64,000 nt of DNA from Methylobacterium sp. Leaf104 (GCF_001422885.1 NZ_LMMZ01000041.1:1-64000), one strand, 5' to 3'. Shown: positions 29,040 through 38,462, numbered from the stretch's first letter. The notes: generated by a model from the sequence alone, not told the origin. Translations and numbers: made by a program.

Positions 29040-29750
29040 ATGTCGCAAGGCCCGCTGATGCCGAAGGCCACCGCCGTATGGCTGGTGGAGAACACCTCGC
29101 TGGCCTTCGAGCAGATCGCCGATTTCTGCAAGCTGCACCCCCTCGAGGTGAAGGGGATCGCCGACGGCGAGGTCGCCGCCGGCATCAAGGGCCTCGACCC
29201 GATCACCACCGGCCAGCTCACCCGCGACGAGATCGAGAAGGCGCAGAAGAGCCCCGCCTACAAGCTCAAGGTCGCGGTCTCGAAGGTGAAGCTGCCCGAG
29301 GTCAAGCGCACCACCAAGGGTCCGCGCTACACGCCCCTCTCCCGACGCCAGGACCGGCCGAACGCCATCCTCTGGCTGCTGCGCAACCATCCCGAACTCA
29401 AGGACGCGCAGATCATCCGGCTGGTGGGCACCACCAAGTCGACCATCCAGCAGATCCGCGAGCGCACCCACTGGAATTCCGGCTCCCTGCAGCCGATGGA
29501 CCCCGTCACCCTCGGTCTCTGCACCCAGATCGACCTCGATTTCGAGGTCCAGCGCTCGGCCAAGGATCGTCCCGCCAACATGCCCGTGGACGGCGGCGCG
29601 ACGCTGCTCCCCACAGAGGTCTCGACGGCCACGGACTACACCGAGGCCGACGAGCATCACCGCAGCGCCCGCGACGAGAAGCTCAACGCCGATTCCGTGT
29701 TCGCCAAGCTCAAGGGCATGCGCAGCACCGAGGACGACGACGAGGACTGA
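29040..29750 (+). CDS. trcR: Cell-cycle transcriptional regulator TrcR (DUF1013)
   Basis: This 236-residue protein is of the DUF1013 family, known as TrcR in alphaproteobacteria. It shows the opening LMPKATAVWLVENTSLAFEQ and FCKLHPLEVKGIADGE, and a central helix-turn-helix region (IIRLVGTTKSTIQQIRERTHWN). The tail is acidic. Start choice is supported by the GGAG upstream. A terminator follows. Confidence 0.9.
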   Translation: MSQGPLMPKATAVWLVENTSLAFEQIADFCKLHPLEVKGIADGEVAAGIKGLDPITTGQLTRDEIEKAQKSPAYKLKVAVSKVKLPEVKRTTKGPRYTPLSRRQDRPNAILWLLRNHPELKDAQIIRLVGTTKSTIQQIRERTHWNSGSLQPMDPVTLGLCTQIDLDFEVQRSAKDRPANMPVDGGATLLPTEVSTATDYTEADEHHRSARDEKLNADSVFAKLKGMRSTEDDDED

Positions 29751-29783
29751 CGCCTCCGCCTCCCGCACGCACCGCGCCGACCG

Positions 29784-29808
29784 ATCCCCGCAGCCCTGCC
29801 GCGGGGAT
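29784..29808 (+). terminator. Hairpin terminator after trcR
   Basis: The stem ATCCCCGC / GCGGGGAT has a 9-base loop and is followed by TTCTCGTTT. Confidence 0.7.
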
Positions 29809-30094
29809 TTCTCGTTTCCGAGATCGACGGCGCGCCGGGCGCCCGGCCGGTTGCCGGACGCCCGGCAATCCGCTATGCAACCGCCGTTCTCCGAAGGGAT
29901 TCGACGAGGCTCGGCTGTCCCGCCGGGCCACGGCCCGTTTGGAGGACCGCTCTCGACCATCGCTTGAGAATGCGTCGGCCCTCCTCCGGGAGGTTGAGTC
30001 CGTCGGGTCCAGGACCCCGGGCGGCGACGTCGAGGGTGCCCCGTCACACGAGCCGCCGATGCCGGCCTCCCGATGAGGCCTGTCAGGAGACAGA
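29809..30094 (+). other. Intergenic leader of rpsA
   Basis: The 344-base gap after trcR holds the terminator at 29784 and then the upstream region of rpsA. It contains a GC-rich imperfect dyad around 29837-29865. An AGGAGA ribosome binding site (30083-30088) precedes the rpsA ATG. No convincing gene or known RNA element was seen. Confidence 0.5.
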
Positions 30095-31825
30095 ATGACC
30101 GCTGGTAACGCCCTGCAGCGTAGCCCGAGCCGCGACGATTTCGCCGCTCTTCTCGAGGAGTCCTTCCTCGAGCACGAGATCACCGAAGGGTCCGTCGTCA
30201 AGGGTCGCGTCGTCGCGATCGAGAAGGACGTGGCCGTCATCGACATCGGCGCCAAGACGGAAGGCCGTGTCGCCCTCAAGGAATTCAACGGCCCCGGCCG
30301 CGAAGGCGAGCTCGCCGTCGGCGACGAGGTCGAGGTCTATGTCGACCGCATCGAGAACGCGCTCGGCGAGGCCGTCATCTCGCGCGACAAGGCGCGCCGC
30401 GAGGAGAGCTGGGTCAAGCTCGAGAAGGCCTTCGAGGCCAACGAGCGCGTCACCGGCGCGATCTTCAACCAGGTCAAGGGCGGCTACACCGTCGACCTCG
30501 ACGGCGCCGTGGCGTTCCTGCCGCGCTCCCAGGTCGACATCCGCCCCGTGCGCGACGTCACCCCGCTCCTGGGCACCCCGCAGCCCTTCCAGATCCTCAA
30601 GATGGATCGCCGCCGCGGCAACATCGTCGTGTCGCGCCGCACCGTCCTCGAGGAGAGCCGCGCCGAGCAGCGCTCCGAGCTGGTGGCCAACCTCGAAGAG
30701 GGCCAGGTCATCGACGGCGTCGTCAAGAACATCACCGAGTACGGCGCCTTCGTCGACCTCGGCGGCATCGACGGCCTGCTCCACGTCACCGACATGGCGT
30801 GGCGCCGCGTGAACCATCCGTCCGAGGTCGTGACCATCGGCCAGACGGTCAAGGTCAAGATCATCAAGATCAACCACGAGACCCACCGCATCTCGCTCGG
30901 CATCAAGCAGCTGCTGGCCGATCCGTGGGAGGGCATCGCCCAGCGCTACCCGGTCGACGCCAAGCTCAAGGGCCGTGTCACCAACATCACCGACTACGGC
31001 GCCTTCGTCGAGCTGGAGCCGGGGATCGAGGGCCTGATCCACGTCTCCGAGATGTCCTGGACGAAGAAGAACGTCCACCCGGGCAAGATCGTCTCCACCT
31101 CGCAGGAAGTGGAAGTGCAGATCCTCGAGGTCGATCCGGTCAAGCGCCGCATCTCGCTCGGCCTCAAGCAGACCCTCCAGAACCCCTGGGAGGCCTTCGC
31201 CCAGCAGCATCCGGTGGGCTCCGAGGTCGAGGGCGAGGTCAAGAACAAGACAGAGTTCGGCCTGTTCATCGGCCTCGACGGCGACGTCGACGGCATGGTC
31301 CACCTGTCGGATCTCGACTGGAACCGTCCCGGCGAGCAGGTCATCGAGGAGTTCAAGAAGGGCGACATGCTGCGCGCCCAGGTTCTCGACGTCGACGTCG
31401 AGAAGGAGCGCATCTCGCTCGGCGTGAAGCAGCTCGGCGGCGACCCCTTCACGGAAGCCGGCGACCTCAAGAAGGGTCAGATCGTGACCTGCGAGGTGGT
31501 GGACGTGAAGGATTCGGGCGTCGACGTGAAGATCGTCGACACCGACCTGACGACCTTCATCCGCCGGGCCGAGCTCGCCCGCGACCGCGGCGACCAGCGC
31601 CCCGAGCGCTTCGCCGCCGGCGAGAAGTTCGACGCCCGCGTGATCCAGTTCGACCGCAAGGCGCGCCGGGTCCAGCTCTCGATCAAGGCCCTCGAGATGG
31701 CCGAGGAGAAGGAGGCGATGGCCCAGTTCGGTTCGACCGATTCGGGCGCCTCGCTCGGCGAGATCCTGGGCGCGGCCTTCAAGAAGGCCCGCACGAGCGA
31801 CGACAAGGACGAGTCGCAGGACTGA
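30095..31825 (+). CDS. rpsA: 30S ribosomal protein S1
   Basis: This 576-residue protein binds mRNA on the small ribosomal subunit. It has six S1 RNA-binding repeats, with clear copies such as NITEYGAFVDLGGIDGLLHV and NITDYGAFVELEPGIEGLIHV, and ends in an acidic/lysine-rich tail. In many bacteria cmk precedes rpsA; here trcR is upstream instead. A strong double hairpin follows. Confidence 0.98.
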   Translation: MTAGNALQRSPSRDDFAALLEESFLEHEITEGSVVKGRVVAIEKDVAVIDIGAKTEGRVALKEFNGPGREGELAVGDEVEVYVDRIENALGEAVISRDKARREESWVKLEKAFEANERVTGAIFNQVKGGYTVDLDGAVAFLPRSQVDIRPVRDVTPLLGTPQPFQILKMDRRRGNIVVSRRTVLEESRAEQRSELVANLEEGQVIDGVVKNITEYGAFVDLGGIDGLLHVTDMAWRRVNHPSEVVTIGQTVKVKIIKINHETHRISLGIKQLLADPWEGIAQRYPVDAKLKGRVTNITDYGAFVELEPGIEGLIHVSEMSWTKKNVHPGKIVSTSQEVEVQILEVDPVKRRISLGLKQTLQNPWEAFAQQHPVGSEVEGEVKNKTEFGLFIGLDGDVDGMVHLSDLDWNRPGEQVIEEFKKGDMLRAQVLDVDVEKERISLGVKQLGGDPFTEAGDLKKGQIVTCEVVDVKDSGVDVKIVDTDLTTFIRRAELARDRGDQRPERFAAGEKFDARVIQFDRKARRVQLSIKALEMAEEKEAMAQFGSTDSGASLGEILGAAFKKARTSDDKDESQD

Positions 31826-31837
31826 TCGGTCCCGCAG

Positions 31838-31864
31838 GCTCCCCGGTCCTTCGAGACCGGGGAG
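31838..31864 (+). terminator. First hairpin after rpsA
   Basis: The stem GCTCCCCGGTC / GACCGGGGAGC has a CTTCG-type loop and lies 13 bases after the rpsA stop. It has no T-run of its own and may act together with the second hairpin. Confidence 0.6.
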
Positions 31865-31880
31865 CTCCGAACACCCTTCA

Positions 31881-31916
31881 CGCCCGCGCGGGATCGCCTC
31901 CCGCGCGGGCGTTTTT
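31881..31916 (+). terminator. Rho-independent terminator of rpsA
   Basis: The 13-bp perfect stem CGCCCGCGCGGGA / TCCCGCGCGGGCG has a TCGCC loop and is followed by TTTTT. Confidence 0.9.
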
Positions 31917-32195
31917 CATGCCTGAACCGCCGCCAGCCCGGCCCGGGTCGGACGCCGGAGCCCCCTTGTCGGTGCGCGTCCGGCAAGGCTAGAACACGGA
32001 CCCGATGACGGGTCGGCGAGGGCATCACGCCGGAGGACGCGAGATGCGTCAAAGGCTTGATGCAAATCGGCGTCGAGTGTGGGACAAGGTTCTGCGCGCA
32101 GGCGGACGCGGGCGCGTACCGGGCTCGGCGTCCGGACCTCGGCGTCCCGAACAATCAGCCGGCCAAGCCGGCACCTGAGGGAGCGTAACCAGCGC
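31917..32195 (+). other. Intergenic region before sppA
   Basis: This is the rest of the 370-base gap between rpsA and sppA. No convincing gene, dyad or promoter pair was seen. It presumably holds the promoter of the sppA-ihfB-lapA-trpF run. Confidence 0.4.
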
Positions 32196-33182
32196 ATGGC
32201 CGCGGATGCCGAACTTCTGATCGATCGCCGGCGCCTGCGCCGCAAGCTCTCCCTCTGGCGCGTCCTCGGCATCGGCGGCCTCGTGGTCGCGGTCGGCGCG
32301 GTCGGCCTGCGGGTCCGCAATGGCGGCGAGGGCCTCGGCCTAGGAAGCGTCCGGCCCCAGATCGCCCGGATCTCCGTGGGCGGCTTCATCGCCGGCAGCG
32401 AATCCACCACCAAGCTGATCGAGCGCGTCCGCGACGCCGGCGCGGTGCAGGGCGTCGTGGTGTCGATCTCCTCGCCGGGCGGCACCACGACCGGCTCCGA
32501 GGAGCTCTATCGCAACCTGCGGGCCCTCGCCGAGAAGAAGCCCATGGTCGCCTTCGTCGACGGCACCGCCGCCTCCGGCGCCTACATCGCGGCGATCGCC
32601 GCCGACCACATCGTGGCGCGCGAGACCGCGCTCGTCGGCTCCATCGGCGTATTGTTCCAGTATCCGGACATGTCGGGTCTCCTCGACAAGGTCGGGGTCA
32701 AGGTCGAGTCCGTGAAGTCGGCGCCCCTCAAGGCGGAGCCCTCGGGCTTCACGCCCACCTCGCCCGAGGCCCGCGCGGCCCTCGCGGCGGTCGTGGGCGA
32801 CACCTATGCGTGGTTCAAGGGCCTCGTGGCCGACCGGCGCAAGATGACCGACAAGGAACTCGCCACGGTCTCCGACGGCCGGGTCTTCAGCGGTCGCCAG
32901 AGCGTTCCCTTGAAGCTCGTCGACGGCCTCGGCGGCGAGCGGCAGGCCATCGCCTGGCTCGAATCCGAGCGCGGCGTGGCCAAGGACCTGCCGGTGCTGG
33001 ACTGGAAGCCCACGGCCAAGAGCGACTTCCGGCTCTGGTCCGCCCTCGGCGTCGGAGCCGACCTCGTCGGCCTCGACGGGCTCGCGGCCCGCCTGCGCCA
33101 GGTCGGCGACGAGACGGCGGGGCTGGCCCAGGGCGGGCTCCTGGTGCTGTGGCGCCCGGGCCCGACGGATGCCGCCCGCTAG
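32196..33182 (+). CDS. sppA: Signal peptide peptidase SppA, short form
   Basis: This 328-residue S49-family membrane protease degrades cleaved signal peptides. One N-terminal membrane segment (about 27-45) is followed by a single S49 domain. The serine motif is GTAASGAYIAA (catalytic Ser at about 127), and a conserved Lys lies near PLKAEPSGFTP. It is the short single-domain form, not the 600-residue tandem form. It sits upstream of ihfB, the usual order in Rhizobiales. Confidence 0.92.
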   Translation: MAADAELLIDRRRLRRKLSLWRVLGIGGLVVAVGAVGLRVRNGGEGLGLGSVRPQIARISVGGFIAGSESTTKLIERVRDAGAVQGVVVSISSPGGTTTGSEELYRNLRALAEKKPMVAFVDGTAASGAYIAAIAADHIVARETALVGSIGVLFQYPDMSGLLDKVGVKVESVKSAPLKAEPSGFTPTSPEARAALAAVVGDTYAWFKGLVADRRKMTDKELATVSDGRVFSGRQSVPLKLVDGLGGERQAIAWLESERGVAKDLPVLDWKPTAKSDFRLWSALGVGADLVGLDGLAARLRQVGDETAGLAQGGLLVLWRPGPTDAAR

Positions 33183-33225
33183 GGCGCGCCAAACCTTTCG
33201 TGCATGACTTCGTGAAGGCCCTCGC

Positions 33226-33537
33226 ATGATCAAGTCGGAGCTCGTGCTCAAGATCGCCGAGCAGAACCCGCATCTCTACCAGCGCGACGTCGAGACCCTG
33301 GTGAACGCGATCCTCGACACCATCGCGGATGCCCTCGCGCGGGGGGACCGGGTCGAGCTGCGCGGCTTCGGGGCCTTCTCGGTGAAGCGTCGCGATGCGC
33401 GGCGCGGGCGCAACCCGCGGACGGGTGCGGCCGTTGCCGTCTCGGAAAAGGCCATCCCCGTGTTCAAGACGGGCAAGGAGATGCGCCTGCGCCTCAACGA
33501 GGCCGGCATCGGGGACGGCGAGGCCGCCGCGTCCTGA
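33226..33537 (+). CDS. ihfB: Integration host factor beta subunit
   Basis: This 103-residue HU/IHF-family DNA-bending protein has the MIKSELVLKIAEQNPHL opening, the VELRGFGAFSVKRR core and the arm GRNPRTGAAVAV. It pairs with IHF alpha to bend DNA at promoters and recombination sites. Confidence 0.95.
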   Translation: MIKSELVLKIAEQNPHLYQRDVETLVNAILDTIADALARGDRVELRGFGAFSVKRRDARRGRNPRTGAAVAVSEKAIPVFKTGKEMRLRLNEAGIGDGEAAAS

Positions 33538-33571
33538 TCCGCCCCGTCCTCTACGCTCGGAGTTCCTCTCG

Positions 33572-33946
33572 ATGATCCGCTTCCTCAAGGGCTTGGTGCT
33601 GCTTCCCGTGGCGATCCTGGTGGTCGCCTTCGCGGTGGCCAACCGCGATGCGGTGCGGGTTTCGTTCGATCCCCTCTCGCCCGACATGCCGGTCTTCAGC
33701 GCGACGCTGCCGCTCTACCTGCTGCTGTTCATCGCGGTCGCGGCCGGGGTATTGCTCGGCGGCTGCGGGGCCTGGCTGGGTCAGTCGCGCACCCGCCGCA
33801 CCAGCGCCGAGCGCCGCCGCGAGATCCGCCGCCTGGAGAGCGAGACCGCCCGCCTGAAGACCTACGCGCCGGCCCCGGCGAACGAGGGCCCGAACGGCAT
33901 CTACCGCAACGCCCCCGATCGCGTCGCTCTCCCGGCGCCGCGCTGA
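33572..33946 (+). CDS. lapA: LapA-domain membrane protein
   Basis: This 124-residue inner-membrane protein has two hydrophobic helices (about 5-22 and 43-66) and a basic coiled-coil tail. It fits the LapA/DUF1049 family, which helps control lipopolysaccharide assembly in other bacteria. It lies between ihfB and trpF, the conserved alphaproteobacterial position. Confidence 0.85.
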   Translation: MIRFLKGLVLLPVAILVVAFAVANRDAVRVSFDPLSPDMPVFSATLPLYLLLFIAVAAGVLLGGCGAWLGQSRTRRTSAERRREIRRLESETARLKTYAPAPANEGPNGIYRNAPDRVALPAPR

Positions 33947-33978
33947 GACCGGCCCAAGACCCGCAGCGCTCGAACCCC

Positions 33979-34620
33979 ATGTCGTCCATCGCGATCAAGA
34001 TCTGCGGGCTCAGTACGCGGGACACCCTCGACGTTGCCCTCGAGGCCGGCGCCGACTTCGTCGGCTTCGTGCATTTCCCCCGCAGTCCCCGCCACGTGGA
34101 CCTGGAGACCGGGCGGGTCCTCTCGGCCCGCGCGAAGGGCCGGACCGAGCGGGTGGTGCTGCTGGTCAACCCGGACGACGCCCTGGTGGCGGCCGCCGTC
34201 GAGGCCCTCGATCCCGAATGGATCCAGCTCCATGGCCGCGAGACGCCCGAGCGCGTCGCGGCCCTTCGTGCCGCGACCGGCCGCCGGGTGATGAAGGCCA
34301 TCGGCGTCGCGACGGCCGGGGATCTCGACGCGGTGCCCGCCTTCGCGGGGCGGGCCGACCGCATCCTCCTCGACGCCAAGGCGCCTCCGGGCGCCGCGCT
34401 GCCCGGCGGGAACGGCCACGCCTTCGACTGGGACCTTCTGGGTGGCGCCGTCCTCCCGGCGGATTACATGCTCTCGGGCGGCCTCACCCCCGACACCGTG
34501 GCGCTCGCGCTGGCGCGCACCGGAGCCCGCGCCGTCGACGTGTCCTCGGGTGTGGAGACCCGTCCGGGCGAGAAGTCACCGGAGCGAATCGCCGCCTTCA
34601 TCGCGGCGGCCCGGGCCTGA
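33979..34620 (+). CDS. trpF: Phosphoribosylanthranilate isomerase
   Basis: This 213-residue TIM-barrel enzyme carries out the third step of tryptophan synthesis. It has the KICGL motif with the catalytic Cys, FPRSPRHV, the LLDAK segment with the catalytic Asp, and LSGGLTPDTVALAL with the phosphate-binding end DVSSGVE. It is followed 152 bases later by trpB. Confidence 0.96.
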   Translation: MSSIAIKICGLSTRDTLDVALEAGADFVGFVHFPRSPRHVDLETGRVLSARAKGRTERVVLLVNPDDALVAAAVEALDPEWIQLHGRETPERVAALRAATGRRVMKAIGVATAGDLDAVPAFAGRADRILLDAKAPPGAALPGGNGHAFDWDLLGGAVLPADYMLSGGLTPDTVALALARTGARAVDVSSGVETRPGEKSPERIAAFIAAARA

Positions 34621-34772
34621 CGGGGCAGGGGGTCTCGACCCGGCGCCCCGCGCCTTCCGCCCGGAAAGGCCCGGATTTCGGAACCGATCTCGCAGTTCGA
34701 CGCGTTGGCCACATTGTCGACGCCCCCTGCGCGGGTCTAGGCCTATCGACAAACGCAGAGCTGACAAGGACC

Positions 34773-36020
34773 ATGCCCGTGACCATCGCTCCCCCTCCGA
34801 ACTCGTTCCGCAACGGCCCGGACGAGCGCGGCCGCTTCGGCATCTTCGGCGGACGCTTCGTGGCCGAGACGCTGATGCCGCTGATCCTCGACCTGGAGGC
34901 GGCCTACACAGCCGCCAAGGCCGACCCCGCCTTCCAGGCGGAGATGAACAGCCACCTGACCCACTATGTCGGCCGGCCGAGCCCGCTCTACTACGCCGAG
35001 CGCATGACGGAGCACCTGCGCGCGCAGGCCGACCCCGGCCACGGCGCGAAGATCTTCTTCAAGCGCGACGAGCTGAACCACACCGGCTCGCACAAGGTGA
35101 ACAACGTGCTCGGCCAGATCATGCTGGCCCGCCGCATGGGCAAGCCGCGCATCATCGCCGAGACCGGGGCCGGCCAGCACGGCGTCGCCACCGCCACCCT
35201 CTGCGCCCGCTTCGGCCTGAAATGCGTGGTCTACATGGGCGCCGTCGACGTGGCGCGCCAGGCGCCCAACGTGTTCCGCATGAAGATGCTGGGCGCCGAG
35301 GTGGTGCCGGTGCAGTCCGGCACCAAGACCCTCAAGGACGCGATGAACGAGGCCCTGCGCGACTGGGTCACCAACGTCGCCGACACCTTCTACTGCATCG
35401 GCACGGTGGCGGGTCCGCATCCCTACCCCGCGATGGTGCGCGACTTCCAGTCGATCATCGGCCGCGAGGCGAAGCAGCAGATGCTGGAGATGGAGGGTCG
35501 GCTGCCGGATTCCCTCGTCGCCTGCATCGGCGGCGGCTCCAACGCCATGGGCCTGTTCCATCCCTTCCTGGACGATCCCGAGGTCGCGATGTACGGCGTC
35601 GAGGCGGCGGGCCACGGGATCTCCAGCGGCCTCCACGCGGCCTCGCTGTCGGGCGGCAAGCCCGGCGTTCTGCACGGCAACCGCACCTACCTTTTGCAGG
35701 ATGGCGACGGCCAGATCGCGGACGCCCACTCGATCTCGGCCGGCCTCGACTATCCGGGCATCGGCCCCGAGCACGCCTGGCTGCACGAGGCCGGCCGCGT
35801 CACCTACCTCTCGGCGACGGATCAGGAAGCGCTGGACGCCTTCAAGCTCTGCTCGATGCTGGAGGGCATCATCCCGGCCCTGGAGCCGGCCCACGCCCTC
35901 GCCAAGGTCCGGGAGTTGGCACCGCAGAAGCCCCAGGATCACCTCCTGGTCGTCAATCTCTGCGGCCGCGGCGACAAGGACATCCCGCAGGTCGCGGAGA
36001 TCTTCGGGACCCAGCTCTGA
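34773..36020 (+). CDS. trpB: Tryptophan synthase beta chain
   Basis: This 415-residue PLP enzyme joins indole and serine to make tryptophan. The PLP lysine is in the motif NHTGSHKVNN (about residue 108). The GAGQHG loop and the CIGGGSNAMG phosphate-binding loop are intact. TrpA normally acts as partner and its gene usually follows trpB in Rhizobiales. Here a tRNA and an accessory element follow instead, and no trpA lies in the window. Confidence 0.98.
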   Translation: MPVTIAPPPNSFRNGPDERGRFGIFGGRFVAETLMPLILDLEAAYTAAKADPAFQAEMNSHLTHYVGRPSPLYYAERMTEHLRAQADPGHGAKIFFKRDELNHTGSHKVNNVLGQIMLARRMGKPRIIAETGAGQHGVATATLCARFGLKCVVYMGAVDVARQAPNVFRMKMLGAEVVPVQSGTKTLKDAMNEALRDWVTNVADTFYCIGTVAGPHPYPAMVRDFQSIIGREAKQQMLEMEGRLPDSLVACIGGGSNAMGLFHPFLDDPEVAMYGVEAAGHGISSGLHAASLSGGKPGVLHGNRTYLLQDGDGQIADAHSISAGLDYPGIGPEHAWLHEAGRVTYLSATDQEALDAFKLCSMLEGIIPALEPAHALAKVRELAPQKPQDHLLVVNLCGRGDKDIPQVAEIFGTQL

Positions 36021-36131
36021 GCCCGTCGCGGGACCGGCCATTTTCCCAGGGCCGACCCCGTTGACACCCCACGGCGGGGTTCCCTATACCGCCGATCTCA
36101 TCGCGGCCACGATCTTCGACGGCCGCGATCT

Positions 36132-36208
36132 GGCGGGGTAGCTCAGCTGGTTAGAGCAGAGGAATCATAATCCTTGTGTCGGCGGTTCAAATCCGTCCCT
36201 CGCTACCA
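36132..36208 (+). tRNA. tRNA-Met (CAT, elongator type)
   Basis: A 77-nt cloverleaf has acceptor GGCGGGG, the D arm GCTCAGCTGGTTAGAGC, and an anticodon loop ATCATAA with CAT. The T arm contains TTCAAAT and CCA is encoded. It has the A-T and G-U features of elongator rather than initiator tRNA. It marks the left edge of an accessory element and may be its integration site. Confidence 0.95.
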
Positions 36209-36242
36209 ACAATTCCAAGTCATCACAGCGACTTAGACGACA

Positions 36243-36271
36243 AGCCCTGGACACCGTGTCCGGGGCTTTTT
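36243..36271 (+). terminator. Rho-independent terminator after tRNA-Met
   Basis: The stem AGCCCTGGACAC / GTGTCCGGGGCT (one T-G pair) is followed by a run of five T residues, 35 bases after the tRNA. Confidence 0.85.
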
Positions 36272-36453
36272 GCTTCTCGGGCGGAGTTCGGGCGGACTTT
36301 TCTGCACGGCTGCCGGGAGGCCCGCCCGAAATCCATTCCCGGGCGGGTCGAAATCCGACGCTGGCACGCGCCGTGGACAGTCCCAAGCCCAACCGGTTGG
36401 ATTTGAGTGATCGGCTTAGCCAGCCCTCAACGCGGGCCTGCCACGGTGACCGC

Positions 36454-36795
36454 GTGAGCCGCGCACCTTCACTCCCCCCGTTCTATGCCCGCATGCGGAA
36501 CCTGCAGCGCGAGGTTCACGACCTCTGCTACCTCGCCCTGCGGAAGGACCTGACGCGTCCTGAGCGGCGCGCCCGTCTGCAGGAGATCGACAGCCGGATG
36601 AGCGATCGGCTGCCCCTCGACGGGCGGGGGATCGACGCCACCATCGAACGGCTGGAGGCCGACCGGGCCTAGGTGCTGGAGGACCACCGCATCAGTCGCG
36701 GCGTCATCTACGACGGGCTGACCGACTTCACCCGGCCCTACCGGTGCATGGCCGAGGACCCCGGGCCCTACGTCTACCAAGCCGAGCACGTCTAG
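36454..36795 (+). pseudogene. Small unknown protein interrupted by an in-frame TAG
   Basis: A GTG at 36454 opens a 72-residue basic, helical reading frame (FYARMRNLQREVHDLCYLAL) ending in TAG at 36670-36672. The same frame continues as coding-like sequence for 40 more codons (VLEDHRISRGVIYDGLTDF to YVYQAEHV) to a second TAG at 36793. It may be one gene with a nonsense mutation, or two adjacent genes with the second starting at the GTG right after the stop. The function is unknown. Confidence 0.5.
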
Positions 36796-36871
36796 AGGCG
36801 GGCGGGTTTCAGCCGAGCGGGTGATTTCGGCGCCGGCCGCTTGGATTCCCGCGAGCGGCTAAACCCGGATT

Positions 36872-37339
36872 TCAGGGTGCGAGGCCGCCGAGGTCCCCGC
36901 GATCCTCGGGATCGATCGGGGCCGACAGGTGCCGCTCGCTCTCGACAACGTGCGTCACGCTCTGGCCTAGCCGGCGCTCGGTCAGGAGCCGGTAGGTGCC
37001 GTTCCGGAGCAGCGTCACGCCGAGGCAGCGCTCCTGCTTCTTGGCGCCTGGTACCGACGTCAGGAAGATCCCGGCGTACTCGCCGCGCCACGGCTTGAAC
37101 CAAACCGTCAATGCGACGGTCGTCGCCGGGCCGTCCTCCTGCGGTTTCGGGAGCCACTCCGTCGTCGCGACCCAGGCCTCCTCCGCCTCCTGGAGCACGC
37201 GCTTCCGGTTGACGCCCGACAGCGTGGAGGCCGCCCACAGGGGATGCGCCTCGATCGCGTCGACAGGAATCGGCGTGAAGACGACCTCGCCGTCGGGGGC
37301 CCAGGCGCGCGTGAATTTTTCGGTGACCGGATCTCGCAT
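36872..37339 (-). CDS. Unknown protein of the accessory element
   Basis: This 155-residue protein has no membrane segment. It has an N-terminal part with aromatic residues (TRAWAPDGEVVFTPIPVDAI) and a beta-rich middle with several Trp residues (ALTVWFKPWRGEYAGIFLTS). It is the last gene of a minus-strand block of small proteins reading from 41769 leftwards. No family was recognised. Confidence 0.68.
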   Translation of the reverse strand: MRDPVTEKFTRAWAPDGEVVFTPIPVDAIEAHPLWAASTLSGVNRKRVLQEAEEAWVATTEWLPKPQEDGPATTVALTVWFKPWRGEYAGIFLTSVPGAKKQERCLGVTLLRNGTYRLLTERRLGQSVTHVVESERHLSAPIDPEDRGDLGGLAP

Positions 37340-37373
37340 GCCCGCATGATGCGGGCGAGCCGTTAACCGGCCG

Positions 37374-37607
37374 TCAGCCGGCGGAGCGGGCAGCCTCTCG
37401 GGCCCGGCGCTCCGGCCCCAGCTTCCGCGCCAGGTCCGCCGGCCGGGACGCCCTCACGAACCCGCGGCTGACCTTCCCCGAGATCTCAGCCATCTCGATC
37501 AGGGCGTCGCCGAGCGCCCGCCTCAGGGCGTCCCGCGCGTCGCCGTCGGCGGCTTCCATGTAGGCCCGCTCCATCTCGTCCACGATCCGCTCCATCGATT
37601 CTGTCAT
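37374..37607 (-). CDS. Small unknown helical protein
   Basis: This 77-residue protein is predicted to be almost all helix, with acidic N-terminal and basic C-terminal halves (MTESMERIVDEMERAYMEA; LARKLGPERRAREAARSAG). The ATG at 37607 is preferred to an ATG at 37625 because it removes a non-helical leader. No family was recognised. Confidence 0.6.
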   Translation of the reverse strand: MTESMERIVDEMERAYMEAADGDARDALRRALGDALIEMAEISGKVSRGFVRASRPADLARKLGPERRAREAARSAG

Positions 37608-37670
37608 AGAACGAATGGAGAACAAATCCGCTCGGGAGTCGATCCCTGGACGCGACGTTTCGGCCCTTGG

Positions 37671-38462
37671 TCAGACGAACCAGCTGACCACCAGTGCGAC
37701 CGCGATGCAGAGGCCGACCTGCAGAACGGTGGAGCGCAGGCGGTCGATCGCTGCGGCGAGGTTGGCGGTATCCAGGTTGGGGGCGGGATCCGCGGGAGCC
37801 TGAAGCGGCGGCCCCTGTTCCGGCACCCCATCATCCTCGTCGACCTTTGGCTGCGGCGCGTCGCTCCAGCTGAGATGCCGGACCGTGCCCCGTGCCACCT
37901 CTGGGCTCTCGCTCGCGTGGTCCGCGTGGGGAGCCAGATACCAGGTGACCCCGTAGCCGGGCGGCGTGTGCTCGTCGCCCTTCGTGATCCAGAGATCGAG
38001 CTTCACGCCGAGGTGGAACGACGGCATCTCGCCAGCGCGGTAGGCCGCGAGCATCGCGGCCATGTCCATCTCGGGGATCCAACACTCCAGGAACCAGGCG
38101 TCCTCGCTCCTGAACTCCCGGTCTCCGGCGATGAAGCCGAGCACGCCGGTGAACGGGGTGTAGCCGTTGCCGTCCTCCTGAGGGATGGCGGGCCGGATCG
38201 TCACGGGCAGGACCCGGCAGGTGTCGCCCCATCCAGCGAGCCGGACAGTGTCCCTCCGGATCGCGGCCATCCCGGACAGCTGGGGTGTCCGGCTGATGGT
38301 CCCGTAGTCCGTGGAGACGGCCTGGCCCATCTTGAGGTTCGAGACCTCGACCCAGAGGGTCCGATAGGGGTCGTGGTGCCACTCTCCCTCGACCTCCGGG
38401 ATCGCCATCGTCCCGTCCGTGACGATCGATTTCAGCCGCGCGCGCTTGTCCTGTCTCACCAT
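37671..38462 (-). CDS. Unknown protein with a C-terminal membrane anchor
   Basis: This 263-residue protein has a large soluble N-terminal part with several Trp-containing beta segments (YRTLWVEVSNLKMGQAVSTD, VKLDLWITKGDE). An acidic, proline-rich linker (about 205-230) follows, then a terminal hydrophobic helix (VLQVGLCIAVALVVSWFV). It is probably tail-anchored in the inner membrane and facing the cytosol. No family was recognised. Confidence 0.68.
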   Translation of the reverse strand: MVRQDKRARLKSIVTDGTMAIPEVEGEWHHDPYRTLWVEVSNLKMGQAVSTDYGTISRTPQLSGMAAIRRDTVRLAGWGDTCRVLPVTIRPAIPQEDGNGYTPFTGVLGFIAGDREFRSEDAWFLECWIPEMDMAAMLAAYRAGEMPSFHLGVKLDLWITKGDEHTPPGYGVTWYLAPHADHASESPEVARGTVRHLSWSDAPQPKVDEDDGVPEQGPPLQAPADPAPNLDTANLAAAIDRLRSTVLQVGLCIAVALVVSWFV

